64,000 nucleotides of DNA from Paenactinomyces guangxiensis (GCF_016055185.1 NZ_JAECVR010000001.1:508345-572344); one strand, 5' to 3'; counted from the stretch's first letter, positions 44,405-53,418 are shown. Made by a program: numbers and translations. Notes: generated from the sequence alone by a model not told the origin.

Positions 44405-45219
44405 TCATCCCCTGTTATTTTTTGCCATCCCATTATAAACCAACCGGAGAAACTCTTCTTTCCGGTCAGGATGGCAGGCTAATATGTACGGTTCCTTCTT
44501 CATTCCGACAAACGGATTTCCGTTATAGTCAACAGTGATCGCCCCTGCTTCCCGGGCGACAAGCAGGCCGGCATACAGGTCATCACCTTCGGAGTTGTAC
44601 AGCAGGACTCCATCAATATCCCCTCTCGCCAGCATGCACCAGACCAAAGCAGGTGCCCACAATCGCAAGACACGCTTACATACCTGATCCAAATGCTGTT
44701 TTAACTGCATCGCCACAGGATCTTTTTGCACCTGATGTCCTTGAATCCAGGCAAAAGTGGGTAGTCGAAATTCCCTTTTTTTCATTCGCAACGGAACACC
44801 GTTACATGTAACCCCGTTTCCTTTTTCAGCAATGTACATGTTGTCCAAATGAGAGTCATAAATCACGCCCAGCAACGGTTCTCCACGGTAGATACAGGTG
44901 ATGCAAACGGCATACAGCGGGTGTCCGATCGCATAATTATTTGTTCCATCCAGGGGATCAACCAGCCACACCCATTCACTTTCTTCTTCATCAGACCAGC
45001 CAAACTCTTCTCCCTTGAAACGATGATGGGGAAAGCCGGATTTCAATCCCTCGATAATCAGCTTTTCTGCTTGCTCTCAACCTCAGTTACCAGATCATCA
45101 AACTCACTTTTGAACATCACCCGTTTATCCCGGTCAAACTGCGCTTTGGCCATCTCTCCTGCCTGCTTTGCGAGAGCGGCAGCTATTTCTTTCGCTCGTC
45201 GGAGTGTTTCTTGCACCAT
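44405..45219 (-). pseudogene. Inositol monophosphatase family gene with frameshift
   Basis: The start (MVQETLRRAKEIAAALAKQAG ... DDLVTEVES, from ATG 45219 after GAGGGGG) and the rest (AEKLIIEGLKSGFPHHRFKGEE ... ) are in different frames. The junction is at about 45070, where AAGCAGAAAAG appears to have lost one G from AAGGCAGAAAAG. Beyond it all family motifs are intact: FKGEEFG, WLVDPLDGTNNYAIG (metal site) and GDDLYAGLLVAREAG. As written the protein stops after about 50 residues. It could be a recent pseudogene, a sequencing error or a frameshift site. An intact copy would be a Mg-dependent sugar phosphatase of the SuhB type. Confidence 0.8.
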
Positions 45220-45318
45220 TGGGTCCCCCTCAGAAATAGTCAACATCATGATGATACTACAGGTCTCCCATTTTGTTGTATTATTATATAAAAATATATT
45301 AAAAAGGATTGATTTATA

Positions 45319-45960
45319 TTGTTTATTAAAAATTGTTTAACATCCGTCAAGCAAATTGCAACAGTAACACCGGAAACAAACTTACAAAAATGTATTCAAA
45401 TTCTGTAAGAAAATCACTTAGACTCCATTCCTGTAGTTAATGTTCAAGGTTTCTTTGTAGGAATTACTGGTTATTCCTATATATTTAAATTTCTGTTATC
45501 GAAAGAGGAAGGGACACTCAACCAGGATTTGAGCAAATACAGGGTGATCCAAAGCCTGCACTGGGTAAAGCCCCTGTCGATTAACGCCAATTTCGAGGAA
45601 ACCTTGCCTGTGATTGTGCGTTATCCGTTTGTTCCGATCGTCGATGAAGATGGTTTTTCTTTTTTGGGTATTGTGAAAATCAGTGACATTGAAGCGGTAC
45701 TGGAAGCTACTTACGGCCATCATGTTCCCGGAGCCCGGTTTATGCTGGGGGTGATCGTGGATTTTCCTCATGAGCTGGAGCATTTGCTCGCTTGTCTCAA
45801 ACCGTATAACCTGAATATTATCTCTATAGTCACCTTTGATGCCGGAGACAAAGCGATTCGGCGCATCTTGTTAAAAATCCAACACTCCCCGTATACGGAA
45901 GAAATTAAACAAAAGCTGGAAGAGGCGGGGTTCCGTATTTTGAGTTTATCACAATCATGA
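45319..45960 (+). pseudogene. CBS-domain protein with internal stop (CbpB/YkuL-like)
   Basis: One continuous frame from TTG 45319 to TGA 45958 is broken only by TAA at 45406. Before it: LFIKNCLTSVKQIATVTPET...; after it: ENHLDSIPVVNVQGFFVGI, the rest of CBS domain 1. CBS domain 2 (FVPIVDEDGFSFLGIVKISDIEAVLE) and an ACT-like end (PHELEHLLACLKPYNLNIISI ... GFRILSLSQS) follow. The layout fits small CbpB/YkuL-type proteins, which sense cyclic di-AMP in relatives; a ligand here is not shown. No good start exists after the stop, so the gene is probably dead unless the codon is read through. Confidence 0.72.
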
Positions 45961-46489
45961 TCCGCCCGTTCCTTTCTCTGCCTTCGCCAACTCACTATGG
46001 CAGATTCCGTAAAGGAAATAAAGCACAATCCCCAGGGAGAATGGAAAAACACCCCATGTCACGGGAGGCAGCCTGATGATCAGCCAGATGGAAGCAATAA
46101 TCCCGACAATTGGAGTCACCGGTGCGTATTCCAGGATTAAGTCCCAGCCAATCATCCAGGCAACAAATTCACCCAGAACGGTATAGCTGTAAGTATAGGT
46201 ACTCCCGGCAACCGGGATCAGCCCGGAAAACTCTGCATAACACAAAGCGGCAGCAGCACTGGCCAGGCCGGCGATGATAAATGAAATGAGGATTGCAGGA
46301 TCTGGTTTGGCAGCAGTTGCTACTCTGGTGAGAACAAAGATTCCCGACCAATCATTCCGCCCAGTCGATCGCCGTCAGGGTCCACAAGCCCAACACCCGT
46401 TCAAATCCCGTTTTTTTGGTCCCTTCTCTCTGTAAATGTTCGATTGATTTTTTTGCAAAAGGGGATTCAAAAAGCAAAGCCTCCTTCAC
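45955..46489 (-). pseudogene. Remnant of APC-family amino acid permease
   Basis: From GTG 46489 the frame gives KKSIEHLQREGTKKTGFERV and LGLWTLTAI, the usual opening of a cationic amino acid permease. Frameshifts then occur around 46350-46370, where a G appears to be missing from GGTGCGGGAATC, before the frame resumes with LISFIIAGLASAAAALCYAE. After FVAWMIGWDLILEYA (helix 3) it jumps straight to PVTPIVGIIASIWLIIRLPP, normally helix 11, and ends YGICHSELAKAEK. About 300 residues are missing. No normal protein can result. It touches the broken CBS gene end to end. Confidence 0.78.
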
Positions 46490-46499
46490 CTTGCACAGG

Positions 46500-46688
46500 T
46501 CAGTTTTTGTTTTGTGTACTTACTAATATCCCATATGCTTGTAAAAATATTTCACGCTCAATGAGTCCTGTTTCATTTAATTCCTTTAATTCCTCTAACA
46601 TGAGATCAATATCCCCCTCAACATCCCCGGTATAGATGACCGTCCCGAAATTTTTCAATAATTTGCGTACATCTGCTATTGTCTTCAC
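46500..46688 (-). CDS. yqgQ: YqgQ family small protein
   Basis: 62 aa. The pattern VRKLLKNFGTVIYTGDVEGDIDLMLEELKELNETGLI is that of YqgQ (DUF910), next to glucokinase in B. subtilis but isolated here. Probably cytoplasmic and helical; function unknown, an RNA- or nucleic-acid-binding role has been suggested from its structure. GTG start with AGGAGG seven bases before. Confidence 0.85.
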   Translation of the reverse strand: MKTIADVRKLLKNFGTVIYTGDVEGDIDLMLEELKELNETGLIEREIFLQAYGILVSTQNKN

Positions 46689-46766
46689 TTTTCGTCCTCC
46701 TCATAACATCCTGTTTGACGTACATGATACAATAGTACATATATCAGATCATGAAAGGTGCAAAAC

Positions 46767-47156
46767 ATGTCATACTCAAATTTTATCCCTGTTAAACGCC
46801 TGGCCGGTGATCTGCTTATCTCCCAGAAACGGAACAATCTGGGGTTTACACTGACAACCAAAGAGTTTGTCTTTCAAAAACCCCACCTCTCCTATCATAT
46901 TCTCTTAGATGATGTGATCGGAGTAATTCCTTATGAAATAAAAAAATCGGCGCATCTGCCGAAATCATTTATTGAAGAAAGTTGGACCCACCGCAATTTT
47001 TCCGCTAAATGCTATAAAATTTCCGTTGGCGAGCTGCATATCATCAATCGCCAGGGTCTTTATACCAGAGGCGCTACGGACTTAATTCTTCCACTAAATG
47101 ACCGCTTTATGCAGTTTGTTAAAAACCATACTGATCTTACGATGCTGCCTGTCTAA
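46767..47156 (+). CDS. Unknown 129-aa protein
   Basis: Soluble protein, MSYSNFIPVKRLAGDLLISQKRN..., rich in beta-strand-like segments (FTLTTKEFVFQKPHLSYHILLDDVIGVIPYE; YKISVGELHIINRQG). It resembles PH-like/GRAM-type folds in rhythm only, so no family is assigned. AAAGGTG lies six bases before the ATG. A possible promoter is TTGACG (46717 region) with CATATA 17 bases later. A clean terminator follows. Confidence 0.7.
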   Translation: MSYSNFIPVKRLAGDLLISQKRNNLGFTLTTKEFVFQKPHLSYHILLDDVIGVIPYEIKKSAHLPKSFIEESWTHRNFSAKCYKISVGELHIINRQGLYTRGATDLILPLNDRFMQFVKNHTDLTMLPV

Positions 47157-47160
47157 CAAA

Positions 47161-47188
47161 AAAGTGTCCTCAACGGACACTTTTTTTG
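47161..47188. terminator. Terminator between 129-aa gene and bioY
   Basis: Stem AAAGTGTCC-TCAAC-GGACACTTT with a T-run on the plus strand and an A-run on the other side; serves convergent genes. Confidence 0.9.
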
Positions 47189-47197
47189 TTTGATGGA

Positions 47198-47779
47198 TTA
47201 CTGGTTTTCCCGTTCCCGGCGCCTTGGTTTCAACCAGGGAACTGCCCTGTAAACAGCAAGAGCCACCGGTGTTGCCACAAACGCTTTGATCAAATCTCCC
47301 GGCATGAAAATGAGAAAGGAAGAAATAAAGGTTTCCATATTTAATGGCAGCTTTAAAGCAGCCACTGCCCAGGGAAAACCGATCAGATGTACCAGGAGAA
47401 TGCCCCCGGTGATATGTGCAAGTGTGATCTGCCAGGCCTTTAGCGGCCCCTTTGCCGCAAACTTCTCCACTATCAATCCCATCAGAAATGCGGCGAACGG
47501 CCAGCTTACAATATAGCCGCCGGTTGGACCCACTAAAGCTCCGGGACCACTTTTCCACCCGCTTAACAACGGTGCACCGGCAGCCACCAGGGCAATAAAT
47601 ACAAGCATACTCACAAACCCGCGCCGTGCCCCGAGAATCGACCCTGCCAGCATAACGACAAACGTTTGCATCGTAATCGGGATCACGGTCTGGATACTAA
47701 TTTGTCCCCCAATAGCCAATAATGCGACAAACATAGCGATAAATGTCATATTACGAACTGATAAAGCCGATTTGCTCAT
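47198..47779 (-). CDS. bioY: Biotin transporter BioY
   Basis: 193-aa S component of an ECF-type biotin importer with about six membrane helices. Family marks: IPITMQTFVVMLAGSILGARRG and GPTGGYIVSWPFAAFLMGLI. AGGAGGGG precedes the ATG. The energy-coupling EcfAAT genes are elsewhere. A BirA operator overlaps its promoter, so import should fall when biotin is plentiful. Confidence 0.95.
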   Translation of the reverse strand: MSKSALSVRNMTFIAMFVALLAIGGQISIQTVIPITMQTFVVMLAGSILGARRGFVSMLVFIALVAAGAPLLSGWKSGPGALVGPTGGYIVSWPFAAFLMGLIVEKFAAKGPLKAWQITLAHITGGILLVHLIGFPWAVAALKLPLNMETFISSFLIFMPGDLIKAFVATPVALAVYRAVPWLKPRRRERENQ

Positions 47780-47833
47780 ATGAAAACTCCCCTCCTAAGA
47801 TCGTCCTTATTCAGGATAAAAATTGGGCAGATA

Positions 47834-47866
47834 ATTGTCAACTTATTTTATTTTTCAGTTTACAAT
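47834..47866. promoter_or_regulatory. BirA operator and bioY promoter
   Basis: ATTGTCAAC, exactly 15 bases, GTTTACAAT: inverted arms with one mismatch, in the spacing of Bacillus BirA sites (TTGTTAAC-N15-GTTAACAA). On the minus strand the right arm contains TTGACA, and 17 bases later comes TATCCT, so the repressor would cover the -35. Confidence 0.8.
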
Positions 47867-47900
47867 AAGGTAAGAGGGGCAACTGTTTTTCTCTGCCCAC

Positions 47901-47944
47901 AAAACAAGGCTGCCTGTCAAAACAAGAACAGGCAACCTTGTTTT
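47901..47944. terminator. Terminator after dppA
   Basis: Stem AAAACAAGG.TGCCTGT / ACAGGCA.CCTTGTTTT, long and nearly symmetrical. Confidence 0.85.
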
Positions 47945-47965
47945 GTGTTTAAAGGGGGAAAACTT

Positions 47966-48808
47966 CTAGATTAACGACCCGTCGAATACTTTGTCACCGA
48001 TGAGAAGACAAGCATGAAACAACTTAAAAGCCCGCAAATAATCATCATCCGTCAGCGCAATGGTACGTGGGCCGGTCCGTTCAACATTGGGAAGCAACGT
48101 GGCCATGAGAGCAGGTGCGGTTCTTTTAAAGTCAACTTCAAAAGTAAATGGCCCCTTAGTCTGATAAGGCTTTATTTGGCCAGTACGTACATTCTGCACC
48201 GCCCTGGATGCCCTGTCATGAATCAACTGATGGGCTTTTTCCGGGGTTAAGGACAGACTGGCATAGCGATCCAACGGCTCTTTCACAGGTGCAGTGACCA
48301 CTCCCGGAAGCCGTTCGCCGGCATGGCCGCAAACCGCGCTGTCCCCCGTAACCAGTGCAACCGGCACACCGTAATAGCCGGCAATTCCTGCGTTGGTAAT
48401 AGCTTCGTCAACCGGTTGTCCATTGATCCGGATGTCATAAACGATCTTGCCCATGAACGTATGGTTGAGAACTCCGTCACCACCGCCCTCACGCTGATGA
48501 TAACCAACCAGAAAAACAGCATCAAAACTGCTGTCAATCCCTTCCATTTGCAGAAGGGGCTTATTGCTTCCACTGATGAGACGCGCTTCGGAGTGAAGCT
48601 CTTCAATCAGAAGATTTGTCATAGAAGCGTGCGAGTCGTTGACCACAATCTCTGTGGCCCCACCGTCAATCGCTCCCTGAATCGCCGCATTGGCTTCCTG
48701 TGTCATCAAACGGCGAAAACGATGATAATCACTGCTTCCCGGTAACACATGATCCCCTGCCGCAACGCCTGCAATTCCCTCCATATCGATAGATATATAA
48801 ATTTTCAT
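47966..48808 (-). CDS. dppA: D-aminopeptidase, M55 family
   Basis: 280-aa zinc peptidase of the DppA type. MKIYISIDMEGIAGV gives the zinc ligands D and E; EIVVNDSHASMTNLL holds a conserved Asp/His; ALVTGDSAVCGHA follows. The B. subtilis enzyme cleaves D-Ala-D-Ala and D-Ala-Gly-Gly, so a role in using D-peptides from wall turnover is likely. It is not next to dpp transporter genes here. ATG 48808 follows GGGAGG. Confidence 0.92.
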   Translation of the reverse strand: MKIYISIDMEGIAGVAAGDHVLPGSSDYHRFRRLMTQEANAAIQGAIDGGATEIVVNDSHASMTNLLIEELHSEARLISGSNKPLLQMEGIDSSFDAVFLVGYHQREGGGDGVLNHTFMGKIVYDIRINGQPVDEAITNAGIAGYYGVPVALVTGDSAVCGHAGERLPGVVTAPVKEPLDRYASLSLTPEKAHQLIHDRASRAVQNVRTGQIKPYQTKGPFTFEVDFKRTAPALMATLLPNVERTGPRTIALTDDDYLRAFKLFHACLLIGDKVFDGSLI

Positions 48809-48959
48809 CACAGAGCCTCCCGGTTCAATTAATGACCTGCAAAAACTGAAGACTATCTGATATTTATCGCTAATATTCTGTATTTTATCACAAAAAAATC
48901 CTGGTTTGCAGGTATTAAAAAAGGTATAATTAAGAGATTATTCATTTCAACCGGGTCAA

Positions 48960-48990
48960 TTTTTTCTGTGAAAGTGTCTGTTATGTAATC
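48960..48990 (+). repeat. Dispersed repeat, short subtype B copy
   Basis: TTTTTTCTGTGAAAGTGTCTG then TTATGTAATCCCTCG; core 48966-48977. The GTAATC block aligns with AATAATC/TTAATC of the long copies at 41913 and 63895; the rest is missing. It lies just before the hemolysin III gene. Confidence 0.6.
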
Positions 48991-49019
48991 CCTCGATCTT
49001 AAAAAAGGAGGACCCCGAA

Positions 49020-49673
49020 TTGTTCCGACGTTTAAAAATGAAAGAGCCTGTGAATACCTGGACCCATTTTATCACTTTTCTCGCCGGGATTGTGGGATTA
49101 GTCTTTCTTATCATTCTGTCGAAAGATAATCTTTCCAAACTGATCACCATGACCATCTATGGAGTAAGTGTGATTTTGCTGTATGGGGCAAGTTCTTTAT
49201 ATCACTGGGTACGAACTACACCACGCAAAGAACTGATTTTGAAAAAAATTGACCATATTGCGATCTACGTGCTTATTGCTGGTTCCTATACTCCCGTCCT
49301 TTATTATGGATTAGAAGGGTTATGGAAATGGATCATGTTATCTTCTGTCTGGTTGCTCACATTGATCGGTATATTTTTAAAAATTTGGTTTATCCATGCA
49401 CCGCGCTATTTGTCTACTGCCTTTTATGTCTGTTTAGGCTGGATTGCTTTAATTCCGATCGGGCAACTGGTGCACTCATTGCCTGTCGGAGCCATTATTC
49501 TTATGTTTGCCGGTGGTGTTGTCTACACAATTGGGGCAGTCATCTACGCAACTAAAATTTTCGACTTTTTCCCCAATAAGTTTGGTTTCCATGAGATTTT
49601 TCATCTGTTTATCATGGGCGGAACCATCATTCATTTTATTATGATGGTGATATTTATCCTGCCCGTGAAGTAA
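49020..49673 (+). CDS. Hemolysin III family (PAQR) membrane protein
   Basis: 217 aa, seven membrane helices. EPVNTWTHFITFLAGIVGLVF, GASSLYHWVR, KKIDHIAIYVLIAGSYTPV and GFHEIFHLFIMGGTIIHFI carry the conserved Ser/Asp/His residues of the PAQR fold (metal-dependent hydrolase-like). The TTG start has GGAGGA seven bases upstream. Despite the family name, haemolytic activity is not expected; the physiological role is unclear. Confidence 0.9.
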   Translation: MFRRLKMKEPVNTWTHFITFLAGIVGLVFLIILSKDNLSKLITMTIYGVSVILLYGASSLYHWVRTTPRKELILKKIDHIAIYVLIAGSYTPVLYYGLEGLWKWIMLSSVWLLTLIGIFLKIWFIHAPRYLSTAFYVCLGWIALIPIGQLVHSLPVGAIILMFAGGVVYTIGAVIYATKIFDFFPNKFGFHEIFHLFIMGGTIIHFIMMVIFILPVK

Positions 49674-49832
49674 ATTCTCCCGCCTTTGCCGGATTTTGAG
49701 GCAGGATTTAAGAGAAGCAAAAAGATGTTTTGGCATTTGAGCTGCTTCTGGGAGGTTGCCCCGATCCCTTTGCCCGGTCCGTTCATATGATGTATCACCC
49801 GTTTTATACAGGCTGGGTTGGGAGTGAAACAG

Positions 49833-50552
49833 ATGTACCAGCGTAAAATCCGCTTGCCGCGTTCAGATGCCCAAACCGCTTCAGTACATCCTGCCAACGT
49901 TTTTGTATCTGTGGTCCGTCATGTAAAAAACAGTGTTGTTTCAATCGTCACGAAGGAGAAGTCAAAGCCGTCTTTCATGAATGAGGAAATTTTGAGTCTG
50001 TTGTTCCCGGATTTGTCCCGTTCCCATGAACAGCCCGCCAACCAGTTTGGTTCCGGTTTTATTATTCATCCCAATGGCTATATTTTAACCAATGAGCATG
50101 TGATTCACGATTCTTCCAGCATCCTTGTCAAAGTTGAAGGTTTTCGCAGCCCTTTCCCGGCAGCACCTGTTTGGACAAACGAACACCATGATCTCGCAGT
50201 CCTGAAAATAAACACTTCCCGTTCCTTAAAACCTCTAAAACTCGGCACCTCCTCATCCACACAAGTAGGAGAATGGGTTCTGGCCGTCGGCAATCCGTTT
50301 GGCATGGAACAAACCGTTACCGTCGGGGTAATCAGCGGAAAAAACAGGCCCTTGCGTGTAGGCAACCGCTTCTATAACAAAGTGATCCAAACAGATGCCG
50401 CCATCAATCCCGGAAGCAGCGGGGGTCCGTTAGTGAATATTCTGGGTGAAGTGATCGGCATCAACACCCTGATTATTTATCCCTCACAGAGTATGGGCTT
50501 TGCCATTCCCATTGAGGATATCAAGCCACTGATTGCCCGCTTCCTGCGATGA
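49833..50552 (+). CDS. HtrA-type trypsin-like protease, minimal form
   Basis: 239 aa, S1C family. Catalytic His in ILTNEHVIHD, Asp in EHHDLAVLKI, Ser in DAAINPGSSGGPLVN. Unlike usual HtrA/DegP proteins it has neither an N-terminal membrane anchor or signal peptide nor a C-terminal PDZ domain. It ends right after the protease domain, so it seems to be cytoplasmic. The ATG at 49833 follows GGGAG by eight bases; a TTG 15 bases earlier is in frame. Small HtrA forms of this kind occur in some spore formers; the target is unknown. Confidence 0.88.
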   Translation: MYQRKIRLPRSDAQTASVHPANVFVSVVRHVKNSVVSIVTKEKSKPSFMNEEILSLLFPDLSRSHEQPANQFGSGFIIHPNGYILTNEHVIHDSSSILVKVEGFRSPFPAAPVWTNEHHDLAVLKINTSRSLKPLKLGTSSSTQVGEWVLAVGNPFGMEQTVTVGVISGKNRPLRVGNRFYNKVIQTDAAINPGSSGGPLVNILGEVIGINTLIIYPSQSMGFAIPIEDIKPLIARFLR

Positions 50553-50594
50553 ATCTTTATTGAGAACCTTCATGATGAAAGTTTTAATCAGGCT

Positions 50595-50676
50595 GGGAAA
50601 GCAGAATTCAGGGGAGCGGCCATTTTTACTTTCTTGCAGGACACCAGTCGGGAGCGAGACATAATTCTGCTTTCCC
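50595..50676. repeat. Large inverted repeat flanking a repeat copy
   Basis: GGGAAAGCAGAATT (50595-50608) and its exact complement AATTCTGCTTTCCC (50663-50676), 54 bases apart. The right arm belongs to the subtype A repeat; the left arm is an extra inverted copy of the same block. Confidence 0.8.
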
Positions 50677-50703
50677 CTTTAAATACACACTTTCACAGAA
50701 AGG
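50635..50703 (-). repeat. Dispersed repeat, subtype A copy 3
   Basis: On the minus strand CTTTCTGTGAAAGTGTGTA, then GGGGAAAGCAGAATTATGTCTCG, then CCCGACTGGTGTCCTG. It matches the whole length of the copy at 658-725, which is also between convergent genes. Core 50687-50698. Confidence 0.8.
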
Positions 50704-50744
50704 AGACATGGTTCAGAGGAATCATGTCCCCCATCTGTTTTCCA

Positions 50745-51515
50745 TTATACTCCGGCAACATACCCTTTTTTCCTTAAATTTTCCATGCTGATCCGGACAC
50801 TTTCCAGCGGCGGGCGTTGACATTCATCCTGTTCCACAATAAGCCACTCAACCCCGGTTTGATGGCTTGCAGCGATAATCTCGCCAATCGGAAGGATTCC
50901 CTCACCAACTTCTGCAAACGACCGCTTCTCCAACGCCTCCATATCCTTCAGGTGGACAAGGGGACAGCGCCCTTGATAGCGCTTTAAATACTGAACCGGT
51001 GATTCTCCGGCATAGGCAGCCCAGTAAACATCAAGCTCCAAGTGAACATTTCGCTCATTTGTCTGCTGAAGTAACAGATCCAGCGCAGGGACCTGTTCTC
51101 CGCTAAATCGCACAAACTCAAACTCATGATGATGGTAGCAAAACTGAAAACCGGCTTCCAGGCATTTTCTTCCAATATGATTGAACGTTTCGGCCAGCTT
51201 TTGATAATCCCCAGTCCCTTTTCGCCTTTCCTCCTCCACCCAGGGACAGACAAGAAACTTCACCCCCAGCTCCGCATGATCGGCTATGACTTGATCAAGA
51301 TCATATTCAAGCAAATCCAGTGGTACATGGGAAGAAACAGGAACCAGGCCCTGTTGATCAACCGCCTTTTTCACTTCCCTTACAGACAGCCCGCCAAAAC
51401 CTGCAAACTCAATCCCTTCATACCCAATCTCCTTTACCTTTTCCAGTACACCGACAAAATCCTTTTCTGCTTCATTTCTCAGTGTATATAATTGCACACC
51501 GATTGGAATGGACAT
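50745..51515 (-). CDS. Sugar phosphate isomerase/epimerase-like TIM-barrel protein
   Basis: 256 aa, xylose-isomerase-like AP-endonuclease-2 fold. MSIPIGVQLYTLRNEAEKDF, EIGYEGIEFAGF, YHHHEFEFVR (metal His/Glu), VHLELDVYWAAYAG and WLIVEQDECQRPPLESVRISMENL are typical. Related enzymes act on inositol or sugar derivatives, but the substrate here is unknown and there is no sugar operon around it. GAGGAGG precedes ATG 51515. Confidence 0.87.
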   Translation of the reverse strand: MSIPIGVQLYTLRNEAEKDFVGVLEKVKEIGYEGIEFAGFGGLSVREVKKAVDQQGLVPVSSHVPLDLLEYDLDQVIADHAELGVKFLVCPWVEEERRKGTGDYQKLAETFNHIGRKCLEAGFQFCYHHHEFEFVRFSGEQVPALDLLLQQTNERNVHLELDVYWAAYAGESPVQYLKRYQGRCPLVHLKDMEALEKRSFAEVGEGILPIGEIIAASHQTGVEWLIVEQDECQRPPLESVRISMENLRKKGYVAGV

Positions 51516-51739
51516 AAGCAGGCCTCCTCTGAGTATCATTATTTCCCCCTATCTCTCTTCGCTAAATTCTGTATAGGGGGGAATCTTCTATCCTCATTTT
51601 AAACTTGTTCACTTAGATTATCTCCCTTCACCCCAAAACAGAATTAATAAATATTTATGTATATTATGTTTATTAAACAAGCCGACAGGGAAAGTAATCA
51701 TTGAGCTTGTTGATAAACGAAAGATGGAGGGCAAGACGA

Positions 51740-52051
51740 ATGATACTTGAATCGTTAAGACAGGAGCTTCTTAGTTGGGATGGTGTCAGTGATCATGCAC
51801 ATCGGTTTGGGGGAGTTGAGTTCCGCTATAAAAATAAAGAATTGGGCCATATACATGGCGAAGAACTTGCTGACTTTCCTTTTCCTAAATCTATTCGAGA
51901 TGAGCTCATTCAAGCAGGACTGGCACAGCCACATCATGTTCTTCCCAATTCAGGTTGGGTAAGTTTTTGGATCAAAGGAGAGCAAGACATTTCTCATTTG
52001 CTAAAGCTGTTCAAAATGCAATATGACAGACTGGCCAAGAAGAATCGTTAA
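51740..52051 (+). CDS. DUF5519 (luciferase-domain) protein
   Basis: 103 aa. RFGGVEFRYKNKELGHIHGEELADFPFPKSIRDELIQAGLAQPHHVLPNSGWVSFWIKGEQDI is the complete signature of this small family, which has no known light-producing function. ATG 51740 follows GGAGGG by eight bases. Monocistronic. Confidence 0.87.
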   Translation: MILESLRQELLSWDGVSDHAHRFGGVEFRYKNKELGHIHGEELADFPFPKSIRDELIQAGLAQPHHVLPNSGWVSFWIKGEQDISHLLKLFKMQYDRLAKKNR

Positions 52052-52171
52052 GAAAGAGGTTTGGGGACCCGGAATTTGATACGTCATTGCAGCAGTATTC
52101 AAGGACTGCATACTGTTTTAATCCCGGCTGCATCAATCCATTCTTTACGACCTGAGTAAAAGGAAAAAAAA

Positions 52172-52202
52172 GGTCCCCCACGTAAAAATACGTGAAGGAC
52201 CC
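52172..52202. terminator. Terminator after sat
   Basis: Stem GGTCCCCCACGT / ACGTGAAGGACC with an eight-T run on the minus strand. Confidence 0.88.
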
Positions 52203-52232
52203 CCTCTATTGATCAGTACACCGGTTTCGTTA

Positions 52233-53405
52233 TTACTGCGCCATACTTTTTTCCCTCAAACCTTCGATAAGAACCCGTACCACTTCCGGACGGGAAAATT
52301 CCGGCGGAGGCGTTTCCCCTGCATGCAACATTTTTCTCACTTTTGTTCCCGAGAGAATGACATGATGTTCGGAGGAATGGGGACATGTTTTATAAGAAGC
52401 CATGCCGCTGCACTTTTTGCAATAGAAACTGTGTTCAAAAAAGAGCGGGGTAATGCCCAGTTCTTCACTGGTGAAGTTGTCAAAAATTTTCTGGGCATCA
52501 TAGGTCCCGTAATAGTCCCCCACACCCGCATGGTCCCGGCCGACAATAAAATGGGTACAACCGTAATTTTGGCGGGAAATAGCATGAAGGATCGCTTCAC
52601 GCGGTCCGGCATATCTCATTGCCGCCGGAAATGCTGCAAAAAAGACACGTTCCTTCGGATAATAGTTCTCCAAAATCACGTTGTAACTTTTCATGCGGAC
52701 ATCGGCAGGGATATCATCAGCTTTTGTCGCTCCGACGAGAGGGTTGAGAAATAATCCGTCCACAGTTTCCAGCGCTGCTTTTTGGATATATTCATGGGCG
52801 CGGTGTACAGGGTTGCGAGTTTGGAAGCCGACAACGCGACGCCACCCTTTCTCCCGGAAAATCGCCCGTGTTTGAACAGGGTCGAAATAATACTCCGCAA
52901 ATTCCCCCTGATCCGGGCGGTTCAGCAACCAGATTTCCCCGCCAAGATAGAGGGAAGACTGTTGATACAAACGGGCCACGCCGGGATGTTCGGTGTCTGT
53001 CGTGCGAAACACCTGTTTTGCCTCTTCCTTTACATCCACCTGATACAAACTTTCCACCTTGACCACTGCCAGGATCGTTCCTTTTTCCTCGCGCAAGGCA
53101 ACATAGGAAGAACCGGCTACTTCTCCCGCAAGCTCCCGTGGAACAGGCAAGGTGACGGGAATACTCCACACTGTACCGCTGGCAAGGCGCATCGTATCCC
53201 GGACAGCAAGATAATCCTCCTCCCGCAGAAAACCGGACAGTGGTGAATATATACCGGTGGCGATACAGATCAGGTCAGCTCTTGTCACCGGGGAAGCTGT
53301 CCATGAAGGAAAGGTGGCTGCCCGCGACAGCCACTCTTCCCTTTCTTTCCCTTCTAAGATTCGATTCACTAAGATGCCGCCATGAGGGGCTATCGTTTCT
53401 CCCAT
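52233..53405 (-). CDS. sat: Sulfate adenylyltransferase
   Basis: 390-aa enzyme forming adenosine 5'-phosphosulfate (APS) from sulfate and [22 protein letters not shown] gives the QxRNP and HxxH nucleotide motifs; [15 protein letters not shown] follows; [16 protein letters not shown] is a zinc-type cluster in this subfamily. It is the last gene of the sulfate-assimilation unit. AAGGGAG precedes the ATG. Confidence 0.96.
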   Translation of the reverse strand: MGETIAPHGGILVNRILEGKEREEWLSRAATFPSWTASPVTRADLICIATGIYSPLSGFLREEDYLAVRDTMRLASGTVWSIPVTLPVPRELAGEVAGSSYVALREEKGTILAVVKVESLYQVDVKEEAKQVFRTTDTEHPGVARLYQQSSLYLGGEIWLLNRPDQGEFAEYYFDPVQTRAIFREKGWRRVVGFQTRNPVHRAHEYIQKAALETVDGLFLNPLVGATKADDIPADVRMKSYNVILENYYPKERVFFAAFPAAMRYAGPREAILHAISRQNYGCTHFIVGRDHAGVGDYYGTYDAQKIFDNFTSEELGITPLFFEHSFYCKKCSGMASYKTCPHSSEHHVILSGTKVRKMLHAGETPPPEFSRPEVVRVLIEGLREKSMAQ

Positions 53406-53418
53406 AATGCTTCTCCCT

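Noticed and set aside
46421..46441. CTCTGTAAATGTTCGATTGA, similar to the repeat core
   Set aside because: It is coding sequence of the decayed permease (reads IEHLQRE on the minus strand), so not counted as a repeat copy.
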